Below are positions 1 to 7,790 of a stretch of 64,000 nucleotides of DNA, in pieces. Position 1 is the first letter of the stretch. Every line of letters starts with the position of its first letter. The stretch is from Verrucomicrobiota bacterium (lineage in GTDB: Bacteria; Verrucomicrobiota; Verrucomicrobiia; Opitutales; Opitutaceae): the NCBI GenBank assembly GCA_023428905.1, contig JAEYWP010000013.1, positions 1 through 64,000 on the forward strand, read 5' to 3'. A model generated the notes under the pieces. That model had not been told where the DNA came from and ran no database searches. It saw nothing but the letters and a program-made list of their open reading frames with translations. Both the position numbers and the translations under genes were made by a program.

Positions 1-215
1 GCATCGCGCTCCCAGTGCAACGTCGCCAAAGCCGGCTTCCTCCGACGAGCTTTGCGCCCATTCTCGGAAGCCGCCTTTGGCTGTACCCTTTGCCGGCTTA
101 AACACGGGGCTGAACATACAAGGGCACAGAGGAATGCGAGGGAGTCCACGGAGTGGGCGCAGCGGTGCCTGGCACATCTCGAACCATAAGCCTCGAATCA
201 CGAATGAGGGCTTCG
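1..215. other. Non-coding left edge with a degraded family-B repeat
   Basis: No gene is visible. An open frame running across this stretch encodes only repeat-derived, low-complexity sequence and resembles no protein. Positions 121-155 read, on the minus strand, as a family-B repeat (CTCCGTGG ... CTCTGTGCCCT). The minus-strand order after the TonB receptor stop is therefore family A (304-338) then family B (155-121), the same polarity as the other composites in the window. Confidence 0.5.
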
Positions 216-278
216 GGATTCAGGATTCGGAATCCGTATTCGGCATTCGGATTTCTGAATTCGGAGTTCGGAGTTTAA
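216..278 (-). repeat. Family-A heptad array, ATTCGG variant (9 units)
   Basis: Nine consecutive 7-bp units can be laid out: GGATTCA, GGATTCG, GAATCCG, TATTCGG, CATTCGG, ATTTCTG, AATTCGG, AGTTCGG, AGTTTAA. The core ATTCGG is kept while the first base drifts. It lies just beyond the TonB receptor stop, next to the stop-containing array at 304-338. Confidence 0.75.
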
Positions 279-303
279 GCCGCCCCCCGGTCCGCCGCCC
301 CCA

Positions 304-338
304 AATCATAAATCATCAATCAAGAATCATAAATCCCC
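304..338 (-). repeat. Family-A heptad array, stop-bearing variant (5 units)
   Basis: On the plus strand it reads AATCATA, AATCATC, AATCAAG, AATCATA, AATCCCC. On the minus strand this is GGGGATTTATGATT and so on. The minus-strand TonB receptor ends inside the first unit (GAT TTA TGA), so the repeat supplies its last codons and stop. Confidence 0.85.
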
Positions 339-2396
339 CCTGATTCCCCCGCTCACGAACCGCGGGGTTCCGACGTTGATCAGGCCGGTGCCGCCGCGGC
401 CGGTTTCGATGCGTTCGTCGAAGAGGTTTTCGACGGCAAGGAAGAGCTCAAACCGGCGCGCGAAGCGCCGGGCGACAGAGACGTCCACCACCAGCGCGGG
501 CGCCAGACGGAGGGCGTTTTCATCGTCCTCGTATTGAGCATCCAAATACCGCACCCGCGGCGCGAGCTGCCAGGAGCCCGCTTTCCACAAGGCCCCCAGG
601 GAACCGGTGACCTTCGGGACCTGCGCCACCCGGCGACCCACCAATTCGGGCACCGCGCTGCTGCGGGTGACCTCGGCGTCGTTCAGGAGCACGGCCGCGT
701 TCCATGAAAGCTGCTCGGACACCCGCCAGCTTCCACCCAGCTCGATCCCGCGAACCCGGAGGGCATCCAGATTCTCGCGGCGACGACCCAAACCTCCGGC
801 GGGCACAAAACCGAAACCGGGAAAGGTCCCGGGACCGCGGACCCATGTCACATTGCCCACGGCGTCCCGGAATTCGTTCCAAAACAGGGCTATTTCACCC
901 GTCAACGGTCCGGCCACGTGCACCAGCCCTGCTTGGAACGTGCTGACCGTTTCCGTCTCCAGCGCGGGATTCGCCTCCGTGATCACGTTGCCGACGCGAA
1001 AGGGCCGGTAGAGTTCGTTGAGGGTCGGGCGGCGAAAGGCGTGTTGGGCCGACACCCGCCAGGTCGCGCGCTCACTGGCGCGTCCGGCGAAGGATACGCT
1101 GGGACTCCACTCCACCCCGTCTCGCCCGGGGTAGCGCTCATCGCGCAGGGATGCCCCGGTGGCGATTTCCCGCTCGTGGCGAAATCCCTCTGCTTCGCGC
1201 CAGCCGTCCACGCGGAGCCCCGCCGTGGCGGTGACGCCCGGACCGAGCGTTCGGGAGTGCAGGACAAAAGCGCCGGCGGTGGTCTGTTCTCCGCCGGCGG
1301 CACGCTGCCGGGTGTAGTTGCCCGCTGAATAGGTGTACCGTTCGCGGGATTCGCCGGTGACCTGCCGCACGTCCGCGCCTGCCACCGTGCGAGAGGCGCC
1401 GGCCTCACCCCACTCTCCCGTCCACGCCGCGCCCGCCGCCGACGCCGGCACATCGTATTGGTCACTCGCGGGCGTCTCGGCCGTGCGGTCCGCGTTCACC
1501 GCGCTAAAGGTGCTGGCGAAGCCCTGATCCTGTCCGTACACCACCGCCGTCCAGTGAAAACCGGGCCGCGTCCGCGCCTCGACCGAGCCCGAGGCGAAAA
1601 TCTCCTCCGAATCATTGCGCAGGTAAGGGGTGCCATTGGCCCGCTTTTCCCGAAACCAGCGCGCTGTCACCGTTCCCTTGATACCAGGGGCAAGGTCCTG
1701 CTGCCAGCGGGCGGAGACCCAGCGGTGTCGCTGGCCCACCGGCGTGTCGATCGGACCACGCTGGTCGGGTGCGACCGTGCGGTAGCCCTCGCTGGAAAAA
1801 ATTCGTCCCGCCACTTGCAGCGCTCCCGGGCCCGCGGCCTGGGCCACGCTCCACTCCGCCCCCCAGGTTTCAAAATCGCCAAACAACCCCGAGACGCGTC
1901 CTGCACCCGCCGAGGGAGGCTGGGTCCGCAACGCGACCACCCCGCCCAGCGCGGAATTGCCCCAGGCCGTCGCACCGCCCCCCGAAACAAGTTCCACCTG
2001 TTCCAAGGTCTCACGGGGAACCTTCGACCAGGCGACCCAGCCGCCAAAGGGATCGTTCAGCGGCACCCCGTCCAGCAGCACCAGGGATCGGCTCGCGCCG
2101 CTCGGCCCCAGCCCGCGAAGCGACACGCCTTGGGTGGTGGGATGCGCCGTCAGGCTGTCCGCCCGTCGAAAGAGCGAAAAAGACGGCAGGCTGCGGAGGG
2201 CCGCGTCCGGCATCAGGGCCGGCAAGGTGCGGAGCGTCTCACCGGACAGCACCTGCGTGGAGAAGCCATGCCCACCCGGAGCAACCTCGCCCCGCACCGC
2301 CGTCGCATACACCGGCTCGAGCGCCACAGCTTGGCCCGACGCGTGTGACGCGCCCAGCAGAGGCAGAAGTCCAATCCAGAAGCAGAGCCGGTTCAT
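327..2396 (-). CDS. TonB-dependent outer-membrane receptor
   Basis: Outer-membrane receptor that imports a scarce ligand using TonB energy; the sequence does not reveal whether this is a siderophore, cobalamin or a glycan. A signal peptide (about residues 1-22, hydrophobic core WIGLLPLLGASHASG) precedes a plug domain at roughly 45-150 with the typical stretches GVSLRGLGPSGASRSLVLL and DGVPLNDPFGGW. The remainder, to 689 aa, is a beta-barrel of normal size with a late VENLFDE motif. I start at the ATG at 2396, where the signal peptide begins; the in-frame extension to 2540 would translate repeat DNA. The protein ends Gly-Asp-Leu, codons supplied by a heptad repeat, so it lacks the C-terminal aromatic residue usual for barrel proteins. 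It is transcribed alone, divergently from the ABC transporter. I see no cobalamin-riboswitch B12 box upstream. Confidence 0.92.
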   Translation of the reverse strand: MNRLCFWIGLLPLLGASHASGQAVALEPVYATAVRGEVAPGGHGFSTQVLSGETLRTLPALMPDAALRSLPSFSLFRRADSLTAHPTTQGVSLRGLGPSGASRSLVLLDGVPLNDPFGGWVAWSKVPRETLEQVELVSGGGATAWGNSALGGVVALRTQPPSAGAGRVSGLFGDFETWGAEWSVAQAAGPGALQVAGRIFSSEGYRTVAPDQRGPIDTPVGQRHRWVSARWQQDLAPGIKGTVTARWFREKRANGTPYLRNDSEEIFASGSVEARTRPGFHWTAVVYGQDQGFASTFSAVNADRTAETPASDQYDVPASAAGAAWTGEWGEAGASRTVAGADVRQVTGESRERYTYSAGNYTRQRAAGGEQTTAGAFVLHSRTLGPGVTATAGLRVDGWREAEGFRHEREIATGASLRDERYPGRDGVEWSPSVSFAGRASERATWRVSAQHAFRRPTLNELYRPFRVGNVITEANPALETETVSTFQAGLVHVAGPLTGEIALFWNEFRDAVGNVTWVRGPGTFPGFGFVPAGGLGRRRENLDALRVRGIELGGSWRVSEQLSWNAAVLLNDAEVTRSSAVPELVGRRVAQVPKVTGSLGALWKAGSWQLAPRVRYLDAQYEDDENALRLAPALVVDVSVARRFARRFELFLAVENLFDERIETGRGGTGLINVGTPRFVSGGIRGDL

Positions 2397-2483
2397 GAGG
2401 CCCGCAACCAATCTGCCAACGACGCCGCTGCAACCATCGGACCATCTTATGTAAAGGTGGGAAAACGATGAAACGATGCATGA

Positions 2484-2518
2484 CTTATGATTTATGAGCT
2501 GCGCTTTATGATTTGAAT
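2484..2518 (+). repeat. Family-A heptad array
   Basis: Units CTTATGA, TTTATGA, GCTGCGC (degenerate), TTTATGA, TTTGAAT in register. It lies between the divergent TonB receptor and sugar-binding-protein genes and is followed 85 bp later by a family-B copy, forming an A-then-B composite on the plus strand. Confidence 0.7.
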
Positions 2519-2603
2519 ACGCGTTCCACGTCCTCGACACGTCTTCTCACATCCCCCATCCCCTCCTGCGTCGCACGATCCCCCGCGTGGCACACCCCAG
2601 ACA

Positions 2604-2664
2604 CTCCGTGGCCTCCGTGTCTCCTCGTGTGCACTCTGTGTCACTCAACCCCGCCGCCGCAGCC
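2604..2664 (+). repeat. Family-B repeat (CTCCGTG/CTCTGTG period 9-10)
   Basis: Contains CTCCGTGGCCTCCGTGTC, then TCCTCGTGTG and CTCTGTGTCACTCAACC, ending in a CGCCGCCGCAGCC tract. The same 3' end (CTCTGTGTnACTyAACC, often followed by GCCGCAGCC) recurs near 5310-5330, 6665-6707 and 10835-10852 and, inverted, at 38341-38385. It ends 18 bp before the start codon of the sugar-binding protein. Confidence 0.8.
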
Positions 2665-2682
2665 CCAGCCCGCCCCAGCCCC

Positions 2683-3630
2683 ATGAAATTCATCCTAGCC
2701 GGCCTCACCCTGCTCTGCGCCGTCGCCACGGTTTCCACCGCGGACGACAAACTCGAAATCGCGGTGATTCCCAAAGGGACCACCCACCTCTTCTGGAAAT
2801 CGGTTGAAGCGGGAGCGCGGAAAGCCGGCGCCGAACTTAACGTGAACGTGATCTGGCGCGGCCCGCTCAAGGAGGACGATCGCGCGCAGCAGATCGGGAT
2901 GGTGCAGCAGTTCATCGGTTCCAAGGTCGACGCCATCGTCCTCGCCCCGCTGGACGCCACCGCCCTCGTCAACCCGGTGCGCAGCGCGGCGGCCAACAAG
3001 ATTCCGGTTGTGATCATCGACTCGGGCCTGCGCGGTGAGTCCGGCCGCGACTTCGTCAGCGTCGTCTCCACCGACAATCGCCGCGGCGGCGAACTGGGCG
3101 GCGAACGCCTGGCAGAGGTCCTGGGGGGACGCGGCAAGGTCGTGCTGCTCCGCTACGCGGAAGGCTCGGAAAGCACGATGGAGCGCGAGGAGGGATTCCT
3201 CGCCGCCCTCAAACGATTCCCCGACATCGAAGTCACGGTGAGCAACCGCTACGGTGGCGCCACCGCCAGCTCGGCCCAGGACGCGGCCATGAACCTGATC
3301 GACAAGGTGCGGGAGGCCGACGGCCTCTTCTGCCCCAACGAGTCCACCACCATGGGCATGCTCCTCGCCCTCCGCCAAAACGGCCTGGCGGGCAAAAAGC
3401 GTTTTGTGGGTTTCGACACCTCACCCCCGCTCCTCGCCGCCCTGCGCAAGGGTGAGATCGACGGACTTGTCGCCCAGAATCCCACCCGCATGGGCTACCT
3501 CGGCGTGAAGTCCGCCGTCGCCGCCGTGCGGGGCGAGCCCGTCGAGGCGCGCATCGACACCGGCTGCCTCGTTGTCACCGCCGACACGATCGAAACACCC
3601 GACGTGAAGGCGCTTCTCGGAGGCAAATGA
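2683..3630 (+). CDS. Sugar ABC transporter substrate-binding protein (CUT2/RbsB type)
   Basis: Periplasmic binding protein of the ribose/galactose family (Peripla_BP_4 fold) that delivers a sugar-like ligand to the following ATPase and permease. A signal peptide occupies about residues 1-20 (MKFILAGLTLLCAVATVSTA). The mature protein begins LEIAVIPKGTTHLFWKSVEAG, as in RbsB-like proteins, followed by the QQFIGSKVDAIVLAPLD segment and a C-terminal lobe with AQNPTRMGYLGVKSAVAAVRG. At 315 aa it has the normal length. The ATG at 2683 is chosen because it opens the signal peptide; upstream in-frame codons are family-B repeat. Its stop overlaps the next gene by 4 nt (ATGA), which implies translational coupling. 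The ligand cannot be named from sequence. Confidence 0.93.
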   Translation: MKFILAGLTLLCAVATVSTADDKLEIAVIPKGTTHLFWKSVEAGARKAGAELNVNVIWRGPLKEDDRAQQIGMVQQFIGSKVDAIVLAPLDATALVNPVRSAAANKIPVVIIDSGLRGESGRDFVSVVSTDNRRGGELGGERLAEVLGGRGKVVLLRYAEGSESTMEREEGFLAALKRFPDIEVTVSNRYGGATASSAQDAAMNLIDKVREADGLFCPNESTTMGMLLALRQNGLAGKKRFVGFDTSPPLLAALRKGEIDGLVAQNPTRMGYLGVKSAVAAVRGEPVEARIDTGCLVVTADTIETPDVKALLGGK

Positions 3631-5132
3631 CGATCGCGACGCAGCCCGGCACGGGCACCGCATGCCTGCGCATGCGTGGCGTGCACAAGCAGTTCGGGGC
3701 CACCGTCGCCCTCGCCGGTGTCGACCTCACCGCGCGCGCCGGAGAGGTCCTTGCCCTCGTCGGAGAAAATGGCGCCGGCAAAAGCACGCTGATGAAGATC
3801 CTCGCCGGCGTGCACGCGCCGGATGCCGGCTCGATGGAACTCCACGGAGCGCCCTATCGACCGGCGACTCCGGGCGACGCACGCTCCGCCGGCGTCGCGA
3901 TGATCTACCAGGAGCTCGCCCTCGCACCACACCTCACGGTGGAGGAGAACATTGTCCTCGGCGCCGAGCCGGGCCGCGGGCCGTGGATGAACTGGACCGA
4001 GACGAGACGCCTCGCACTCCAGGCATTGGATACGGTGGGCCTCGCCCACCTCGACCCACGCACCTGCGTCCGCGACCTGTCCCTCGCGGAACGCCAGCTG
4101 ATCGAGATCGGCCGCGCCGTCGTCAGTGGAGCGCGCCTCCTCGTCCTCGATGAACCCACCTCGAGCCTGGCGCAGCAGGAGATCGAGCGCCTTTTCTCCC
4201 TCATACGCCAGCTCCGGACACAGGGCCTCGCCATCATTTACATCTCCCACTTCCTCGAGGAAGTGCGGGCCGTCTGCGATTACCTGGCCGTGCTCCGCGA
4301 CGGGCAGAGCGTGGGGGAAGGTGCGGTGACTGCCTTTACCGACGACGAGATCGTGGCCCGGATGGTGGGTCGCGATGTGCACGCCCTGTATCCACGCACG
4401 CCCCGTTCCCCCGGGGAGGTGGTGCTCTCCGTGCGCAACCTCGCCGGCCCCGCCCGCGCCGTGCGCGCGAGCGTCGACCTTCGGCGCGGCGAAGTGGTGG
4501 GCATCGCCGGACTGATCGGCGCTGGTCGGACGGAATTTCTCCGCACCCTCTTCGGCCTGGATCCCATCCGCGCAGGCACGGTGTCGGTGGGCCACTTTTC
4601 TGGACGAGCCACCCCCTCGGATCGCTGGTCGCAGGGCCTGGGACTGGTCAGCGAGGACCGAAAACTCGAAGGCCTCGCCCTCGACCTCAGCATTGCGGAA
4701 AACATCACCCTCACCCGGTTGCCGAGGTGGGTGACGGCCTCCACCCAGGCGCGCCGTGCTGCGGTGTGGATACGCGAGCTCCAGGTCAAGTGCTTCGCCC
4801 CGGACCAACCGGTCAGTTCCCTTTCCGGCGGCAACCAGCAGAAAGTGGCGCTGGCCCGCCTGCTCGACCATGACGTGGACGTCCTGCTCCTCGACGAGCC
4901 CACGCGCGGCATCGACATAGGGGCGAAAGCGACGCTCTACCGCCTGATCGATGCCCAGGCCAACGCCGGCAAAGCCGTCCTCATTGTCAGCAGCTATCTC
5001 CCGGAACTCCTGGGAATCTGCGACCGCATCGCCGTGATGTGCCGCGGCGTCCTCGGCCCCGCCCGCCCCGTCGACTCCCTCGATGCCCATGCCATCATGC
5101 TGGAGGCCACCGGGAGGCGGGCGGATTTATGA
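3627..5132 (+). CDS. Sugar ABC transporter ATP-binding protein (RbsA/MglA type, two ATPase domains)
   Basis: Energises uptake through the CUT2 transporter. It has two nucleotide-binding domains. The first (about residues 10-235) has Walker A GENGAGKSTL, a degenerate signature DLSLAERQ, and Walker B LLVLDEPTSSL. The second (about 255-495) has the weakened P-loop GLIGAGRTEF typical of this family, signature SLSGGNQQKVALARLL and LLLDEPTRGIDIG. The 501 aa length is standard. It overlaps the binding-protein gene by 4 nt. Its last codons and stop (GAT TTA TGA) are the first unit of a heptad repeat array, and 267 bp of repeat-bearing DNA separates it from its permease, unusual within such an operon. 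Confidence 0.95.
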   Translation: MTIATQPGTGTACLRMRGVHKQFGATVALAGVDLTARAGEVLALVGENGAGKSTLMKILAGVHAPDAGSMELHGAPYRPATPGDARSAGVAMIYQELALAPHLTVEENIVLGAEPGRGPWMNWTETRRLALQALDTVGLAHLDPRTCVRDLSLAERQLIEIGRAVVSGARLLVLDEPTSSLAQQEIERLFSLIRQLRTQGLAIIYISHFLEEVRAVCDYLAVLRDGQSVGEGAVTAFTDDEIVARMVGRDVHALYPRTPRSPGEVVLSVRNLAGPARAVRASVDLRRGEVVGIAGLIGAGRTEFLRTLFGLDPIRAGTVSVGHFSGRATPSDRWSQGLGLVSEDRKLEGLALDLSIAENITLTRLPRWVTASTQARRAAVWIRELQVKCFAPDQPVSSLSGGNQQKVALARLLDHDVDVLLLDEPTRGIDIGAKATLYRLIDAQANAGKAVLIVSSYLPELLGICDRIAVMCRGVLGPARPVDSLDAHAIMLEATGRRADL

Positions 5133-5157
5133 TTCTCGATTCTTGATTTATGATTTG
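5123..5157 (+). repeat. Family-A heptad array at the ATPase stop codon
   Basis: Units GGATTTA, TGATTCT, CGATTCT, TGATTTA, TGATTTG. The first two contain the final Asp-Leu codons and TGA of the ABC ATPase gene. A further partial copy (GATCCGTGATCTTTGATTG) lies near 5191-5209. Confidence 0.85.
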
Positions 5158-5278
5158 GAGGAGACCGGGGAGGAATCCCCTAACATTTTAGATCCGTGAT
5201 CTTTGATTGCCGAGTTCCCGAGGGGCGTGGGGACCACGATCACGCTTCCCACACTCGCTCTATAAACGCGCAAGGACC

Positions 5279-5330
5279 CTCCGTGGCCTCTGTGACAGCC
5301 TCGTGTGCCCTCTGTGTAACTTAACCCCCG
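5279..5330 (+). repeat. Family-B repeat inside the ABC operon
   Basis: CTCCGTGGCCTCTGTG, CTCGTGTGCC and CTCTGTGTAACTTAACCC in order, with the conserved family-B end. Together with the array at 5123-5157 it forms an A-then-B composite of about 208 bp that fills most of the gap between the ATPase and permease genes. Confidence 0.8.
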
Positions 5331-5399
5331 CAAACACCCCCGACTCTCGTTCAACCATGGTATCCTGCCTCGTCTTCGTCTTCGTCGTCCACGGTAAGC

Positions 5400-6356
5400 A
5401 TGCGTCCTGACTCCTCGTTCCTGACGCTTCGCTGGCTCTTTCGCGCGGGTCCGGTCCTCGGGCTTGTCCTGGTCTACGTGCTGTTCGCATCGCTCAGTTT
5501 CGAGCGCTTCGCCACCTGGACCAACCACACCATCATGCTTCAGCAGACCGCGGTCATTGGGATCGGCGCGCTCGGCATGACGCTGATCATCATCTCTGGC
5601 GGGGTGGACCTGTCATTTGGCTCAATCATCGCGGTGTGCTCTGTGGTGGTCGCCCTCCTGCTCCAGCAGGGCTGGCCGCCCCTCGCAGCCGCCTTCGCCG
5701 CGATGGGAGCCGGCGCATTGGCGGGCTTCTGCACCGGCACGTTGATCACGCGGCTGCGGTTGATGCCGTTCATCGTCACCCTCGGCACGATGGGGATCCT
5801 GCGCGGCGCGGCCAAAGGACTGGCGAGTGAGCAGCCGATCTACCCGGACGAGACCTGGCTCAACAGCCTGATGCAGCTCCAGCCACGCAACCTACCCACC
5901 GGCGTCTGGCTCATGCTCGTCCTGGCGGTTCTGGTGTCCATAGCGCTGCATTACACCAAGTTCGGGCGGCATGTGTTTGCCATCGGTTCGAGCGAACCCA
6001 CCGCCCGCCTCTGCGGTATCCGGGTGGAGCGTACAAAAGTGCTGGTGTACACGATTGGTTCCGCCCTGGCGGGGATCTCCGGACTGCTGCAGTATGCCTA
6101 CCTCACCGCGGGTGACCCCACCACTGCGGTGGGACTCGAGCTCAACATCATCGCCGCGGTCGTGATCGGCGGCGCCAGCCTCTCCGGCGGATCAGGCACC
6201 ATCACCGGCACCCTCGTGGGCGCCTTGATCATGACGGTGGTCAACAATGGCTGCACCAAGCTCGACATGCCCAACTGGGTCCAGGAAATCGTCACCGGAG
6301 TCATCATCGTCGCCGCCGTGACCCTGGACCGGCTGAGACGAAGAAGAGATTCGTGA
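5400..6356 (+). CDS. Sugar ABC transporter permease (RbsC type)
   Basis: Inner-membrane permease of the BPD_transp_2 family, partner of the preceding binding protein and ATPase. The 318 aa protein has eight to ten hydrophobic segments. Family hallmarks visible are the early segment TLIIISGGVDLSFGSIIAV, the cytoplasmic coupling region YTKFGRHVFAIGSSEPTARL followed by GIRVERTKV, and GGASLSGGSGTITGTLVGAL near the C-terminus. It starts 43 nt after an ATG-bearing stretch that encodes nothing recognisable; the ATG at 5400 is the first in the correct frame. It ends Arg-Asp-Ser-stop, where GAT TCG TGA belongs to a heptad repeat. A repeat composite separates it from the ATPase, so it may have its own transcription start or depend on read-through. 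Confidence 0.93.
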   Translation: MRPDSSFLTLRWLFRAGPVLGLVLVYVLFASLSFERFATWTNHTIMLQQTAVIGIGALGMTLIIISGGVDLSFGSIIAVCSVVVALLLQQGWPPLAAAFAAMGAGALAGFCTGTLITRLRLMPFIVTLGTMGILRGAAKGLASEQPIYPDETWLNSLMQLQPRNLPTGVWLMLVLAVLVSIALHYTKFGRHVFAIGSSEPTARLCGIRVERTKVLVYTIGSALAGISGLLQYAYLTAGDPTTAVGLELNIIAAVVIGGASLSGGSGTITGTLVGALIMTVVNNGCTKLDMPNWVQEIVTGVIIVAAVTLDRLRRRRDS

Positions 6357-6374
6357 TTCGTGATTCGTGATTCC
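6347..6374 (+). repeat. Family-A heptad array at the permease stop codon
   Basis: Units AGATTCG, TGATTCG, TGATTCG, TGATTCC. The stop codon of the permease is the first TGA of the array (6354-6356). Confidence 0.85.
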
Positions 6375-6712
6375 CGCGGTTACACCGCGCCTCCTTCGCG
6401 TGACCTACCCGATGAGTGTCCCGCGAAGAACGCGAAGGAGGCGAAGGGGAACAGGAGAGAAGCCTCGCAAAGGTACGGAAGGATGAAAAAGGGGACCCCT
6501 CCTTCCAGTCTCTGCCTCCTTCAAATCCGTCCCATCCTTCGCGAGACCCCTTCTTGATTTACGATTCGGTCGGACCACCGGCTCTTCCGAGGCTCGCTTC
6601 CTTAAGGTTCCTTCCGCGTCGCACACCTCCCACCTCCGTGACCTCCGTGCCTCCTCGTGTGCCCTCTGTGTCACTCAACCTCACGCCGCAGCCCTCAAGC
6701 CGCAGCCAGAGC
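6357..6712. repeat. Repeat-filled spacer between convergent genes, with family-B copy at 6634-6707
   Basis: No gene is visible in these 356 bp between the ABC permease and the ECF sigma gene. The order on the plus strand is the end of the family-A array, a CGCGAAG motif stretch at 6421-6449 (CGCGAAGAACGCGAAGG, period about 9 bp), AT-richer unique sequence, and a family-B copy. That copy has CTCCGTGACCTCCGTG, CTCTGTGTCACTCAACC and two GCCGCAGCC-like ends at about 6684-6707. No classical terminator hairpin with a T-tract is apparent. Confidence 0.7.
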
Positions 6713-7309
6713 TCATGAACTTCCTGCCGTTTCTTTCAGGAAACCCGCCAGGTCCTCCCGCAACTTTTGCTTGGCGCGATACAGCCGGGTCTCCACCCCG
6801 CGGACCGAACAGCCGGTGATGTCACCAATTTCTCGGTACGACAGGCCTTCGTAGTGATGCAGCAAGACGGTCGCCTTCAGCTCGTGGGGAAGGCGGTCGA
6901 TGGCTCGTGCGAGTTCGTCAAGGGCTTCGTCGCGCTCCACCGGGACGCTGGGGCGCGGCACATCCGACGGCAGCGTTTCCTCCAGGCCGGCGCCCTCCCC
7001 CGCCTGGGCGTGGAAACTCACCGAGGGGTGGCGGCGCCGCCAGCGGTGCTGGTTGTGACACAGGTTGGTCAGGGCGGTGAAAAGCCAGGCGGAGAGACGG
7101 GTGTCGGCACGCAGCCGTCCGCGCTGCTGGTAGAGGCGCACAAAGGTCTCGGCCACCAGGTCGCGCGCGTCGGCGGCGTTCTGCATGTAGCGCCACGCAA
7201 ACGCGTACAGCGGCTGCTGCCAGCGCTCGATCAGCCGGTTCAGCGCCGCGTCCTCGCCGCGTTGAAGCAGGGTGAAGAGATCCTGGTCACTGGCGGTTTC
7301 CGTGGGCAC
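6713..7309 (-). CDS. ECF-type RNA polymerase sigma factor
   Basis: Alternative sigma factor of the extracytoplasmic-function class. Sigma-2 (about residues 15-80) carries RYMQNAADARDLVAETFVRL, the DARDLVAETF piece being a standard core-binding signature. Sigma-4 (about 130-185) is a helix-turn-helix with GLSYREIGDITGCSVRGVETR. Length is 198 aa from a GTG at 7309, 22 nt after the upstream gene's stop; a farther GTG at 7396 would overlap that gene by 65 nt. It is the last gene of a three-gene minus-strand cluster (anchored protein, Spy-like protein, sigma), presumably its regulators. The usual order puts the sigma gene first. Its 3' end abuts a family-B repeat. Confidence 0.9.
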   Translation of the reverse strand: MPTETASDQDLFTLLQRGEDAALNRLIERWQQPLYAFAWRYMQNAADARDLVAETFVRLYQQRGRLRADTRLSAWLFTALTNLCHNQHRWRRRHPSVSFHAQAGEGAGLEETLPSDVPRPSVPVERDEALDELARAIDRLPHELKATVLLHHYEGLSYREIGDITGCSVRGVETRLYRAKQKLREDLAGFLKETAGSS

Positions 7310-7331
7310 CGAAGGGGTGTCGGCCCGGCCG

Positions 7332-7790
7332 TCAGTTGGACTGGCTGGCCGCCCGGGGGCGATGAGCGGCGGGCAGGAGGCTGAGATAACGTTCACGTTG
7401 GGATGGGGTCATGACTCCGGCGGACGCGTCGACCAGCTGGCGGGTCGACTGCAGGCACTCGCGGTCCACCGACCGGCGCACCTCGATGAATTGCGCGAAC
7501 TCGAGGAAATCGATCTCTCCAGTGGTTTTGCGCTGCCGCTCGAACGCCGCGAATTCGGAGCGCATCCGCGCGACACGGTCCGCCAGGGCGAGCAGGCGCG
7601 GACTTGAACGCTCGTGGATTTCCCGGATACGGGCGTATTGTTCATCGCTGAGCTGCAGGTCCGTTTTGATCCACGCGAGCTGCGCGTCCAGGTCGTCGCG
7701 GGCAGCCGCACCCTTGTAGGTGAGCCAGCCGACATGGCTGAGGGTTCCGCCCAGCAGGCCAAGGAGAAGGACAAGGAGGGCGCGGCTCAT
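7332..7790 (-). CDS. Periplasmic Spy/CpxP-like (heavy-metal-resistance type) protein
   Basis: Probably an envelope-stress sensor or chaperone working with the neighbouring sigma factor. A single N-terminal hydrophobic helix (about residues 3-20, LLVLLLGLLGGTLSHVGW) exports or anchors it. The rest is helical, with the Spy/CpxP-like layout: LQLSDEQYARIREIHERSS, a long charged helix, and a closing GVMTPSQRERYLSLLP segment reminiscent of the LTxEQ motif. At 152 aa it fits the family. Its ATG overlaps the stop of the upstream gene by 4 nt. Homology is inferred from pattern only; a metal ligand site is not evident. Confidence 0.7.
   Translation of the reverse strand: MSRALLVLLLGLLGGTLSHVGWLTYKGAAARDDLDAQLAWIKTDLQLSDEQYARIREIHERSSPRLLALADRVARMRSEFAAFERQRKTTGEIDFLEFAQFIEVRRSVDRECLQSTRQLVDASAGVMTPSQRERYLSLLPAAHRPRAASQSN

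Noticed and set aside
77..343. Small open frame at the left edge
   Set aside because: It is translated repeat DNA (family B then A), with no homology-like features and an unusual composition.
2397..2682. Possible cobalamin riboswitch upstream of the TonB receptor
   Set aside because: No B12-box-like sequence (AGyCAGGAAxCCxGTG-type) or long structured leader could be found. The region is occupied by family-A and family-B repeats.
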